From: Diprion similis
Taxonomy: Eukaryota; Arthropoda; Insecta; Hymenoptera; Diprionidae
NCBI RefSeq assembly: GCF_021155765.1
Contig: NC_060108.1
Span: forward strand, 16,145,025 to 16,209,024
Length of the DNA: 64,000 nucleotides
Direction of reading: 5' to 3'
The position numbers and the translations under genes were made by a program. Below the pieces are notes generated by a model. It saw only the letters and a list, made by a program, of their open reading frames with translations. It ran no database searches and had not been told where the DNA came from. Within the stretch, counting starts at the first letter, position 1. Each line of letters starts with the position of its first letter. Positions 28,201 through 40,283 of this stretch are shown one piece after another.

Positions 28201-31200
28201 TGAACCGACCGACGACGTCAGTTTTATGTATCCCGAAGGAAAGAGGAGGAGGAAGAGGACGCGAGTTTTCTCTCTTGTCTTGAATGCCCGCAGACTTCCA
28301 CGCGTAATTGATGCAGAAACTTCTTCGCAGCTCCTGGAAGTTCAAGATATGTACAACTTCCGGAGACACTGTGTGAAGAAAACGAAACTGAACTACGCTT
28401 GACATCGAGGAAGAGAGAGAGAGAAAGTGAAAGAGAGATTAAATTCCAAGAATACATACATAGTATATAAAACCGTCGTGTGTCTGCAGAAATAAACCAA
28501 AATTTTGAATTTTACTAACGTCCTCTGGCTTTTCAAAAAAATAAACTCGTTACTATATTCTATGAGTTGATAAAAAAATTTTAAATACGTAAAAATACGG
28601 TTCGTCAAAGCCTGTTCCTTTATCACTAAGAGATTCTCGAAAATAAGGCAACTGCAAGCAGCCTGCACCGACTGAAAATGACAGTAAAATATCCCGAGGT
28701 GCAATTGACCTGCAGATGCATGGCAAATGGGAGGATATTACCACCGTATGTGTATAGAAGAGAATCGATTGTAAAAGAGTAAAAGAAAGAAGGAAACTCC
28801 CGAATCCCATACGCAGAACGCCATGGGAGTCCCGCTAATTAATATAATAGCCGGGGAGATTGGCTGTCACAACTGACGAGGAAAATTATTGTGAAACGCG
28901 GTGGACCGACCGCGGATATGCAGGTCCATATACACCATCGGAATTCATCCACACACACACACACACACACACCCATCTGGACTGTATATTATACGTGCAA
29001 ACATATGCACGCAGACGGTGTCGAACACAATTTGTCAGGTGACGCCCGGCCGACGGGAATAAATGGACAATTACACAAATACAATGTTTGACGCCGTTTC
29101 AATGAGGCGAGAGAGACACGCTTGATTGATTGTTAATTGGTCTGGTTTGTTACCCTCGCTAAAATTGGGCGTTCCGCTGTATACGCGTATAAATATACCC
29201 GCTACCTCGAAGGGTGTGAGAAGAATCACCGCCAATAATTTAATTAATTGATAAGCCACGTCGTCGTTTGTGTTTTTATTCCCGTTGTTTTCACTCATTT
29301 TCCTTTTCATTATCGTATTCACATTGATAATGTTCTTTTGCAGGTGTGTTAGGTACGCACCTATATGTATACACCGTTTCGCAATCCTGGAATATCTTTC
29401 TCTCTCACTTTCGAGTTTCTCTGCCACCTTTGTATATGCAAATTAAAGCGCGGAGGTATCATCGCGAAGTTGCTGTTGCTGGGTTAACCCTGCAGGCAGC
29501 GACGAGTGTCTTGCCCTAAGGATATTTATAACCATTTCCTTCCCTCGGAGAGCGTTCATCCTCCCCGAATTATGACCGAGCTAGCCATGCCTGTGGCTGA
29601 AGACAATGTGTGCAGCACCGTAACAGCAGTATACCAGTCTAGGCTAGGCCTTGATTAATACCTCGACTCTTAGTTTGTCAAACTAACTTGATAAAACTCT
29701 GAATTGTCGCTTCGCACCATTGTCTAACACCTCGCTCCGCGCGACTATGCTTTTCATACTTTTGCTTGCGCATTTGCGCTAAGTCATGCCACGCTAATTT
29801 GTCAGAAATTATAAGAGTCGTTAAGTCATTCAGGGCTGATCAAAACCGTGTAAAATCGGATGAATCACGAGAAATACAAACTTGAGTAATGTGTCCGGAT
29901 CAGTTATTGAAATTCGAGTCAATTTCAAAGTCACCTCAGAAATACTGATTTGAACTCAACGAGAAAAAAAAAAAAAAAAAACACGGTTAGCGACAACTCT
30001 GCAAACGATATTACTTGACAATATTCTAATTGTACAGGACGTCATGGTCTATCCTAATTCTATCTGCGATCTCTGAATTGCCCAATATCAGCGCCGAAAT
30101 GCGGATTTCACGGTAGGAATTAAGATTCAATCTCCAACGTCGGGATTCAAGATCAGTTTGTGGGCCGTAGTAAAGCGCGATTTCGTGTCAATATTTATTT
30201 TCCCTCTAAAGTCTAAGCAAGCCAAGAGGTAAGGTGACGAATCTGCATTCAAGGAGCTGCGCCGAGGATTAATTCTGTTCAACGCTTTCCCGATTGTATA
30301 ATTCTGTAAGGTTTAATTCTTGTTAGTTGAGAGACGGCATCTCCTTCCAGCAGCGTAGCATTAGAATTACATCAGGTTAGGTTAGATCAACACAACGACC
30401 AACGGACTCTTTGGCTGTGTTGGTGCAGCAAATGTCACGGATTACGCACGTGTGAAACGATGCCGAATCGGTGTAAATGATTTAATACTAAAATTAATCT
30501 GCCCGCACAATTCAGCTAGTGAATTCGTCTACATGCGTGACTCTGATACATAGAAGAACGAATCAATTGATTACAGGGAAATAAGCCAACAAACAATTTC
30601 GGGTTTCAAAAAGACTTGATTGTGCGTGTGCCGAGGATCGAACCCTTCAGAGTTATAAGTGGAAAGTGGAAAAAACCAACAAGAAATAGTATAACGTTCC
30701 CTATACATTATCGAGCTAGAAGTAAATAGGTTAGCAGCGATTTTGCTTACCTTTTAGCAGCAATACGAAGTAGCGATCGGTGTGCAGCTGGTTCAGAAAA
30801 GCGATACGATTGCTATGCCTTTGATTAACGATCATCTATCACTAAGTATGTACACAACTCTTGTTCCACTAAGCACTTCTCGCGATATATCGACGCACTC
30901 GTTCCGGCACTACATTCAGACGGTAACTTTATAAAACACTCGAAAGGCTTTTTTTTCGGGGAATTCGAAAACAAGGGAAATTGACGCGAACTTAAAGGCA
31001 CATGCGCAACTCGCCGATCAAAACTAAGACGACGATGATGATGAATATCGTCGATAACACTTCCCGGTTCTGTAATGATGTTGGGAAAAAAACAAGCAAC
31101 AGAAGCAAAGCCGTTACGAAGTTTCGACCGGCATAAGCAATCGTACGTCATTCAATCGTCCGACGACTTCACGTAGTTCACTCTGAAGTTGTATATACGA

Positions 31201-31260
31201 CTTTGGAGTACAAGGAAAACTATTCACTCATATACTTTACGCACATTTAGCCGAAAAATA
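25284..31260. other. Non-coding DNA
   Basis: No supportable gene. A CA repeat lies at about 28,950-28,972 and a perfect 8-bp hairpin (AGCACTCC, loop GAGG, GGAGTGCT) at 26,742-26,761. The longest tidy frame is a 118-codon minus frame at 29,071-29,427 that I cannot relate to any family. Confidence 0.5.
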
Positions 31261-31909
31261 TCGCCGAAAGTTACAGACACGAGCCGACACAGACGGCGAC
31301 GAAATGAGACTGTCAACATTGACAAGATGGCGTCGTTCGTGTCCCGAAAACAATCGACGATCGCGGGTCGTGGGCCGAATATATGCGTGATATATACGAA
31401 TGCTAATGGAATCGGAACAATTCGTGAGACGATACGGCAGAACTCTTTCGCCGCATGGATTCCGAAATTCATCTTATCTTTAGCATTTGATTGAATTTCG
31501 TTAACTCGCGTCCATATTTAACGAAGATTAACAGTCTCGCGATATAATTAGCTTGACTGCGCAGAAAATTTTCCTTCATGATTACCTTGAATTCGCCGAA
31601 AGTTACAGATACGAGCCGGCACAGATAGCGACGAAATGAGACTGTCAACATTGACAAGATGGCGTCGTTCGTGTCCCGAAAACAATCGACGATCGTGGGT
31701 CGAATATATGCGTGATATACGAATGCTAATGGAATCGGAACAATTCGTGAGACGATATGGCAGAACTCTTTCGCCGCATGGATTCCGAAATTCATCTTAT
31801 CTTTAGCATTTGATTGAATTTCGTTAACTAGCGTCCATATTTAAGGAAAATTAACAGTCTCGCGGTATAATTAGCTTGACTGCGCAGACTATTTTCCTTC
31901 ATGATTACC
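31261..31909. repeat. Tandem duplication, two copies of about 330 bp
   Basis: Copy A (31,261-31,588) and copy B (31,593-31,909) are direct repeats sharing long identical blocks, from TCGCCGAAAGTTACAGA to TTCCTTCATGATTACC. Copy B differs by point substitutions and by losing 7 bp and 2 bp in the middle, a net change of 9 bp. Each copy carries CAAGATGGCG (about 31,323-31,332 and 31,656-31,665), the core of YY1/Pho-type sites. A minus-strand frame stays open through both copies, but I see no known domain and do not call a gene. Confidence 0.75.
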
Positions 31910-34900
31910 TGATAGAAAATTTAATTTAGCCAGGGTTTCTCCCGCACATGTATACCTGTAATCAACCCATTAGGGGTAAAATGCGACGAAGTGTGTGTAT
32001 CTCGACTCTATCGCGTACCTGTAGGAGGTTCCTGCCTTCCATACACACACGCGTCGAGATCGCTAACGTGCAGGAAGTCGGGGTATAACAGAGGCTGGTC
32101 GGTAAACAATGCTTAATTAGATAATTATTATTGCGCCTCGGGACGTAATTAAGATGCATCACTCCTCTCGGATACTGTAGTGATTCATTACGCTTAGTGT
32201 CTTACCTGTCGCCCGCACCATTCCGTCCCGGATGACAGCTGGTGCACCGCCGCGTCCCGTTCAATCTCGTTAAATATGAAATATCACATCGCTCGACCGT
32301 GTACGCCATGTAAGTCCGCGATGCGGAAACATGGCTAAATCAAATCTAACGACACGGCTATTAACAAATTGATGATACCACTTCCGCTCGAGCATTGTAA
32401 AACTTCTTTTACCAGACTTACTCGACGATTGCTGCAATTTTATCATACAACGGGAAAATTTCAATTTCTCTGGATACCCTTATCGTATCAGTCTGAATTG
32501 GTTATTATTGCCGAATAAGGTCACCTGACGTAGTTATAAAATTTTAATTAATCTAAATGATTACAGAAGGACTGGGCAGGTGTTTTGAATAATATAATTG
32601 TTTCTGGGATTGTCACTTTGCAATGCGTCATCTGGTGAAAAAAATCACCGTGTTTTACGCGTGTTTAGACAGATTATTGATTTTATTTCATTATTTTATG
32701 TGACATGAGTAATTCGAAAGCCCAAGAATTACGATTTGCCTCCATTCAAATTTTAAACCTAGGTTATTTGCTGATGAAATAGCGCCGATAACCAGGCTAT
32801 GACGTCATGAGGACATTTTTCAATATCGAAACACTAAACAGCATTGAAAGAGGGCGACGACAGTATAGAATTGATTGTATCAGATATTTGCAATGTGAAA
32901 TTATGACGCGGTTGGTCGCGGTCCAATTAATTGAGCGCAAGGTCCCCGATAAAGTACAAAACACACAGAATTGGGTAGGATATTCATGTGCTGATTGTGA
33001 GTCACCCACACCCAGGAAGGAGGGTATTTGCACGAGATTGCAAATAGTCTCGTGCGGAATCGAAGCTAACTCGAGCGAAAAATTGATAAATTAGTTATTC
33101 CGTTAGTCTGTCGGCGTCAATGTTTGAGATCCTTGCTTTCCCCGGCCTCCTCTTCTGTACGCCTGACTGATTGTGGGGTAGCAAAGACGCCTTTTGCCCA
33201 GAGAGCTTTCCTGGAAGATCCCGCGTTGTACACTCTGTATAAATACACGTCGCGTACCCAAATTTCTCCAATACCATCTTAAGGATATCACCGTTTGAAC
33301 GGCTTTAGGAATTCGGAAACTATGATTGAATTCCATTGAAGATTTTTCGAAACAGGCATAATCAACGTTCGATAGAAGACGACTGGCAGATTCGCGTGTC
33401 TAAACCGCAATCTGCCTGTATTATATGCAGGCGAAGGAGATGGAAGGGTAAGATAAGGATCTTAAGCGAGAAGCGTGCGCCATGCATATATACAACCTAC
33501 GTACAGGTATCGTGTGTATGTATGTAGATATATCCACGCAATTGTGTATGCATGATATTTGTTTATCATTACCATGGAATAAGACATGGTGCAGAGGCAA
33601 TGGGTGGCTCGCAGCTTCGTGGGAGTCATAGATTCGAGATCCATACCTACGGAAGTGCAGCGTGTATCCCCTTCGGTAAACAAGGATTTAAGGGTTGAGT
33701 TTAAACCTCAGGTTATCTTAGCTCCTGGCGTTGCGGCGCCTCGGCTTATCCCTAATTCCTACATGCGGAATGTACGTAGACGACACATTTATAAGGTTTA
33801 CGGCATATCTCGGCGTGCGTCTTTGCTCCCGCAAATATTCAAAGTACGCAATCACCGCCGCGCCAAGGACTCGATCTTCCAATTAACCGTTGCCCCCTTA
33901 TACCACGTGTGCCGATCTAAGTATGTGTTTAGGTTGGTGTATAGATGGTAGAAAAGGGATTGAAATTATTCTGCGAGATGGCATAAGGGATACAGCGGGC
34001 ACCTATGAATATACGCCCTGCGGATTTGGCCACTGAATTCAAGAATTAGTAACAATAACGCAAGTATCCCCGGGCACGAAGTTTCGCACATATATAATAG
34101 AATAAGACGCTGTAATTGTATCACCTTGCAGCTGCCTGCGGAATATCTTCTGCGAGAATATACACGCAGCTATGAACCAGAATTACAGCACGCCTGTTTG
34201 TCGAAATGATTATCCCCGTATGTGGTAGTGTGTCTGCACAGTGTCTTTCCTATCCGAGTTCAACATCTTCGAAGTGCCATTTTCCAGCTAGAAAAATAAC
34301 GTATTTTAAAGAATAAATTTCTTACGCTATTCCAGATTTGTCGGCAACTGTTACATTATAGTTTCAACTTCCTTTTTTTAGAGTTACAATTGCTGCGAAA
34401 AATGCATAGACAATTTATTCAGAGACTAAAGCCTTAGTTTACCAAAAAAATCATCCAAAGAAATAAATTTGAAAGAAGCATCAGAAATGCAGCCTGCGGA
34501 TCCAGGAAGCCAGAGCTAGAGCCAGGTCCAATGACCAGGAGATCGTCTGGCGGAAGAGCACAGCGTGCATCGACAGTTCGGTAACTGAGTTTGTTCGATT
34601 TTCAAGCCTGAGTGGGTTGGGTGTGTACTTGGTAGTAAGCCACGCGGGACCAGCCTGGATATGAGCTGGGCTTGTTAAGCGAAAGCTCTGAGCGTCAAAT
34701 ATCCTTATTAGGCGGGTGCAAATAGCGAACCGTCGCCGTTTACCTACGCCATAAATTCAATTTTGCTGTCGTGACTGCGGTCGGTCAAAGCTCAACATTC
34801 AACACGCGCACACCATCGCAATTTCATCCACCATAGTCGTATACCAGAACGTGTGTTACAATCCTGCAGGGTTCTGGAATCTGCGCAATTTCTCTACATC

Positions 34901-35770
34901 GAATTACATGTTATACTTAAACGTAACAGGAAGAAGTAAAAAATGCAGCATATAATTCTTGATCCCAAAAAAATGATCGAATAGAGTTCATGAATAAATA
35001 GAACTCGATTCAACGTTTATGAATTTTTCCACTTTAATTGTAGAACAGAGTTTCTTACCCACATACCTCTACATATTTCTTATTGTCTGTCTGCAAATGG
35101 ATTTCCCGTATAGGATGACATCCACAACGTAGAAAATACTGGTTTCTCTGCCATATACGCAGATTAACAATTATTTTCGAAGAACTTTTCCACTGATAAG
35201 ATTATCGTTTGAAACGAGATCAGCGTAATTATAATTTCAATAGAGTATTCAATTATTATACATGCACGGTCATTTATTGGAAATGATAATCGTTTAGATC
35301 GTAAGCGCGTCCCAGGATTGACTTGGCTTCGCATATCGCTGGTGTTCAGTAACGATTAAAAGACCCTACATGTATACCTATGCAATGCCAGAAATGACAG
35401 TTTTCAATTTAAATTGAATACTTTTCTGTAACAATAGTGAAATGATTCAAGTTTATCCGCTATTAATTATTGTTTACACAACACATCATGGTGCAGTAAC
35501 GTTGAACAAACGGTTTGTTGCAGGTGAGCTTCATTCTGCAACATACAAGATCAACACGCGTCGATATAGAAGTAAAAAGACTTTGAAAAATTCTTTGCTT
35601 CCCATTTTTATGCCGGTTTTCTATTTCATTATTTATAAAAAGGTTCTTTTCATTTTAATAGATAGTTGCAACTTCAAAATTCACTATTTTCCTTTTCTCT
35701 TCCTTTCTCCTTTTAGCTTAACTAAATCACGACCTTCGTCAATTACATGAATGTAATATAACGTATATGA
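31910..35770. other. Non-coding DNA downstream of the SLC5 gene
   Basis: I see no exon, RNA gene or clear repeat in this stretch. It is the 3' flank of the minus-strand transporter gene that ends at 35,890. Confidence 0.5.
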
Positions 35771-35778
35771 ATATAACA

Positions 35779-35784
35779 TTTATT
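35779..35784 (-). terminator. Polyadenylation signal of the SLC5 gene
   Basis: AATAAA on the minus strand, 106 bp beyond the stop codon at 35,890-35,892. This is a suitable distance for a short 3' untranslated region. Confidence 0.5.
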
Positions 35785-35889
35785 AACCCGTAGTTACCCG
35801 TAGTAACCACACCGATACAAATTTGCACCACCTAACGTAGTTGACACGTATGACTTGATAGAAGTGTGGTAACTGCGAGTCAAGAATTG

Positions 35890-38800
35890 TTACAAATTTA
35901 CCATCACGTGAAGTTTATTTAACCTACCGGATGTGTCGTAACTACTCGTAACTATAACCAGAGGTTTATCGACCGTCTTCAAGTCGCCAAGAAGAAAATC
36001 ATTCGCAGCATCGTGAAGAACCGCGTCCTGAACCGGTTGCCTCCACTTTCTAAGATCCTGCACTTGTTTCTGTTCAGGAAGCCACCTGGAAACGATTCAC
36101 ATACATTAAATTTACAGAGTAACATTAAAGTAAGCGACAAACAAATATGTTCGCAAAATTCGAACACATGTTCTCACAATTACCTGTAAATTACCGGCGA
36201 TAGCAAATTCCTGTCTACTGTTCGTGGATCCTTTGGACCCGTGCACAAGGTCACTAGATTACCAACAACGATAACCACTATAGCTCCCAGGCCGGCTATC
36301 AAGTGATAAGATAATCTGTATAGCGGAAAAACATTTTCCTCTCTGAAAAGAAAAGAAATTAGATTCTGGCGTCTGACTTCTACGTGTTCGAAATTCGCAA
36401 AACATGGTGCAGCTGTTCAGCTTGTCAAAGCAAAACCAGTTTTGATTCACTGAATAGAGATACTCACCCCTGATGTTGAAATAATTCGAGAAAATTTTCG
36501 GTCACGTTTGCAGGACACTGAGACAAGTTGACCGGTAGTTTTTTTGGACGAAGTTGACCAGCGCCAGTTGCAGCATTGGCGCCCAGACTGGCCCAAGCTG
36601 CGATGGTGAATCCTGCAATCGCACCTACAAATGCACCCTGCAGTATTTAATGAGAATGGAGTATACGTTCATCTTGATCGTGAAAATCACCGGCCAGTAA
36701 ATAGTCTAGCTTCGGTGAAAATTTATGCAATAGGTCCGCGGACTCACCTTTGAGTTTGCCCAAGGGAACAGCATCCCGAGTGTAAATACTCCGAAGGAAG
36801 TTCCCGCTGCGATCGCTGCCAGACTTCCAGTTACCTGTGCAGCGAAAGTTGTTCACGTAGCAATGAATATCACATTAATTTTATAATCACACAAGGAAGA
36901 ATAACGAGGTGAGATAACGAGTTTATATACCGCGAGGACACCGCCGAGACGTTCGACTAGGAATATGAAGGCCAAAGCAGTTATGCCGAGGAGAATAGCA
37001 ACGCTCTTTACGAATATAGTGGAACACCTGTCGCTGGGCTTCTGCCTGAAGCATCCCTTGACGAAATCCTCGAGCAGAACAACCGAAGTAGAATTTATAC
37101 CCACGGATAGAGTGCTGCGGCATAGAATTCAACGGGTACAAGGTAACGCGCATTGCCTTACAGAGTGAAAATTTAAAACACAATTCATTGGACTTATTAC
37201 CTCAACGCTGCCCCGAAGATACCGGCGACAAACAATCCTGGAATACCGTGTAGATGACCAGCGATTTCCATCACGTAAGCCGGCAGCATTTGATCGTCGG
37301 CAAAAACGAGGCCTGATGCTCTCGGGTCGCATCTTGGTGGCGACCACCAGGCCAACAGTACCAAACCGCACCAACAGCAAATCGAGATGAAACTCATAAC
37401 CCCGCAAGTGAAGATGCAAATAGCCCTAAAAAACTATCGCGATGAAGTGATCAGAGATAAAGAGAAAGGGGAGCTGATGTGAAACCTATTATCAAATACG
37501 CAACGATATTTAAATTGTGGATTATACAGCAACCGGAAAGCACCGTTCATCGTGATTTGGATTCGGTGAAAGTTATTAAGGATTCAACACTTTCGCGATG
37601 AGAATCGAGAATAATTTTTTCAATCAAGCGATTAGATATTTTTTCCAAAAAAACGTCTCCACCACTCACATTTTAGCAGTCTTCATGGTCGACAGGGTTC
37701 GGTACCGCTGAACCATCGTCTGATTTACGGATATGTAAGCCGTGCTGTAGAGCCAGGAGCCTATTGATACCGTCCATAATGTGTGTCGCGTATAGGGAGA
37801 CGGATCGAGACTGGATATAAAGAAACGGAGGGGAAAACAGTGTTATTTTTTTAGTCTGCGATATTTTTACACGGATTATACCAACTTTAAGAACTCAATC
37901 CTCTTCGCTTCGACAGCCCGTTTCCAAACTTCGGAGGGTCCTCCGACCTGATAAGTTCCAAGCAAGGTCACCACTATCACTGCCGATACCATCACCGCGA
38001 CCTGGATTGTGTCGGTCCAAACCACGGCTCTCAGTCCTCCCTGCAGAATATGAAAGATTTTCAAGATTGTAACTCGCAATGCCATTCTAACAGAGATACA
38101 AAGTTACTACAATCCATCCTCATTCAATATATCTACCTATTTAAAATTCTATAAATTTTTCTGATTTTACAGATTATAAAAATTTATCATGTTCGATAAC
38201 GAATATTTCTAGTTTCGAATAAAATTTCCTGGCCTTTCCCTGATAATTTTCGATTTTAACTGTTCTTTTAGATTTACAATTCGAAAAACCCTAAGCATAT
38301 GCTACAATCAATCACACAAATATTACCGTGATTAAATTATCGTTTTTTTGTCATATCCACGGGCCTACGGAAACGTACGCGTTAAGGTGTACTTTATTTA
38401 AGATGTTGACGAATTTTTGCCGCCCCACCCCCCAAAAATTTTACCTCAACTTTAAGATAATCCGCTTTGTGGTCGAAACTTCTCATTTAAATAACGTGGG
38501 AAAAACTTTTTTTCTCAGTATATATTTTATTGTAAAAGTAATAATGTCAAAAAAAAATTTGTAACTGTGATGTTTTAGTCAGCAGTAGTGCTACATTCTG
38601 GGAAAAAAAATTCACATCATCATACCAGGCAATCTAGACGAATTGCACATCCTCGGACCAAAAAAAATTAGATTTCGATGACGTGAATTTTTTTTTGAGG
38701 TAATAGCACTAATGGCCGCTAAAACCTTGCAGTTGTAAATTTTTTTCAACATTATTACACTAACGATAAAATATATGCCGAAAATGTGTGAGAAACACAT

Positions 38801-40283
38801 GTAATTTTCAAATGGGGAAATCATTCTGTTGGTGGCGCGGGTTAGAGTTGAGGTAAAAATCTGAAAAAAATTAGACAATTGTTTTTAAGTTATTTGAAGT
38901 TGAACTGGGGGTGAGTCGGAAAAAATTGGTCAACGCCCTAAATACGAGACGCCCTAACAGACATAGTTACAAACCTACCAGCACAGTATAGAAGACGCAT
39001 ACCACGCATACCACGGTTCCTATCAGATGAACGTTGATACCACTGACTGAAACAAATACGGTAGATAATAATATACGAAAATGTCAAAATGAAATAAAAA
39101 AAAAAACACTAATACAATTGCGTGCAAAAGTTTCGGACCGAACTAATTTTTGCCAATAACTTTGACATTAGAAGAGATTTAAAAAAAATGTAAGTATTGT
39201 CATATAAACTTGATCAGGTATGAAAGAAGAAAAATATATAATGTAATATATAAAATTCCATTTAACAAAAGTTTCGGACCAAGTAATTAAAACTACGATT
39301 TGCTTCTGTGCATTTACGTTTTCAACTTCAAATTACTATGACAAAGGGAGCTCGAGTTTGATCACACTTGTGTGAGTATTTTTATTCTTTCATTGTAAAA
39401 ATTCGCTAGTTATGTCTTTCGAATGCCTGATTAAGTTTATATGACAATACTTACATTTCTTTAAATCTCTTTTTATATCAAAATTATTGGTGAAAATTAG
39501 TTTGGCCCAAAACGTTTGAACGCAACTGTATGTATAGGATTAGTATAAAGTACCTTGATTCAACGCCAAAGACGGAACGTAGACCACGATGGACTGGTAC
39601 AGGACCTGAAATATAGATCGTACGAAAAAATGTAACACAAACGTATATAAAAAATTTATAATACAACAAATGCTGGGACGTCTTACCGCGTCAACAACGA
39701 AGATGAGAGATATTAGAATGCGAACTTCTCTGTTGAATCTGATCTCGAGGTACTGAAAGTTTTTGCAGGCGTTAATTAGGCTTCAGAATTGCATATCAAA
39801 CAGATGGCCAAAAAAATATTAAAGAAAAACAACCTCGTATGCAGAGTTTAGTCTGAGACCGAAGAATACCGGAAGATACACTGTGGCAACGGTGATTCCG
39901 GTAAAAAATATGCTGAATATCGTCACCCAGTACTGAGTTCCAAAATTGTATACTTCAGCCGGTGTTCCAAGTATCGTAATACCTGAAATAAAACTACGTA
40001 CGAGTTGCACTGCCGATTAAAATTCGCACACATCAATCGGATGGATAATTCGCCGATCGCCGATGTGATAATCAATCGATTAAATTTCTCTTGAAATCGC
40101 TTACCTGGCGATCAAGGAAGACGATACGGGAAGAAGACCCATGTGACGTCCGCCCAGGAGATATTCCTCCGTGTTGTACTTCTTACTTCTGCAGTAATGC
40201 CAAAGTCCTGCCGCTGCAGAGGCGCACAGCATTGCGATGAACACGATCCAGTCACTCCAATGAAGGTACCAACGATCGGCCAT
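35890..40283 (-). CDS. SLC5-family sodium-coupled solute transporter (SMCT/SMVT-like)
   Basis: A complete 13-exon, 613-residue sodium/solute symporter of the plasma membrane. Coding exons in gene order: 40105-40283, 39834-39993, 39687-39752, 39554-39605, 38979-39046, 37886-38040, 37670-37810, 37201-37425, 36931-37114, 36748-36834, 36468-36637, 36184-36342, 35890-36085. Phases join throughout. Family hallmarks: the first membrane segment with EEYLLGGR (about 39-46), [17 protein letters not shown] (about 59-75), YEYLEIRFN, the [10 protein letters not shown] signature (about 176-185), NLDPSP and an RH-LW motif after it, and the S/T-rich stretch STLSVGIN (about 349-356) that in this fold contributes to the second sodium site. 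An extracellular loop carries NVT and NLS glycosylation sites (about 470-490). The start ATG has a good context (ACGATGG). These features place it in the clade of monocarboxylate (SLC5A8/12) and multivitamin (SLC5A6) carriers; the substrate cannot be read from sequence. Confidence 0.9.
38215..38265. repeat. Possible fragment of the hAT-like repeat family
   Basis: AAATTTCCTGGCCTTTCCCTGA resembles the internal TTCCCTGACTTTTCCC block of the element at 18.0 kb. Too short to be certain. Confidence 0.25.
38438..38860. repeat. Long imperfect foldback inside an SLC5 intron
   Basis: The intron between SLC5 exons 5 and 6 (38,041-38,978) holds two arms of about 184 bp (38,438-38,621 and 38,677-38,860) in inverted orientation around a loop of about 55 bp. 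Paired blocks include ATTTTACCTCAACTTTA with its inverted partner, AGCAGTAGTGCT with AGCACTAATGGCCGCT, and TTCACATCATC with GATGACGTGAA, all symmetric about position 38,649. I judge the arms roughly 75-80% identical by eye. It is probably a foldback or MITE-type transposon; its outer boundaries are uncertain. Confidence 0.65.
39115..39528. mobile_element. Tc1/mariner-like MITE in an SLC5 intron
   Basis: Within the intron between SLC5 exons 4 and 5 lies a 414-bp element flanked on both sides by TA (39,113-39,114 and 39,529-39,530), the target duplication of the Tc1/mariner superfamily. The ends are CAATTGCGTGCAAAAGTTTC on the left and CAGTTGCGTTCAAACGTTTT reading in from the right. The inverted repeats run about 110 bp (39,115-39,225 and 39,420-39,528) and share the identical block ATGTAAGTATTGTCATATAA. 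No transposase is present. A second copy of the subterminal AAAGTTTCGGACC motif lies inside at about 39,270. Confidence 0.8.

Noticed and set aside
29071-29427. 118-codon minus-strand open frame
   Set aside because: The translation looks less repetitive than most here, but no family, splice signals or polyadenylation context support it.
30631-30648. tRNA T-loop-like GGTTCGATCCTCGG on the minus strand
   Set aside because: The T stem pairs over only three bases and no matching acceptor, D or anticodon arms are found upstream.
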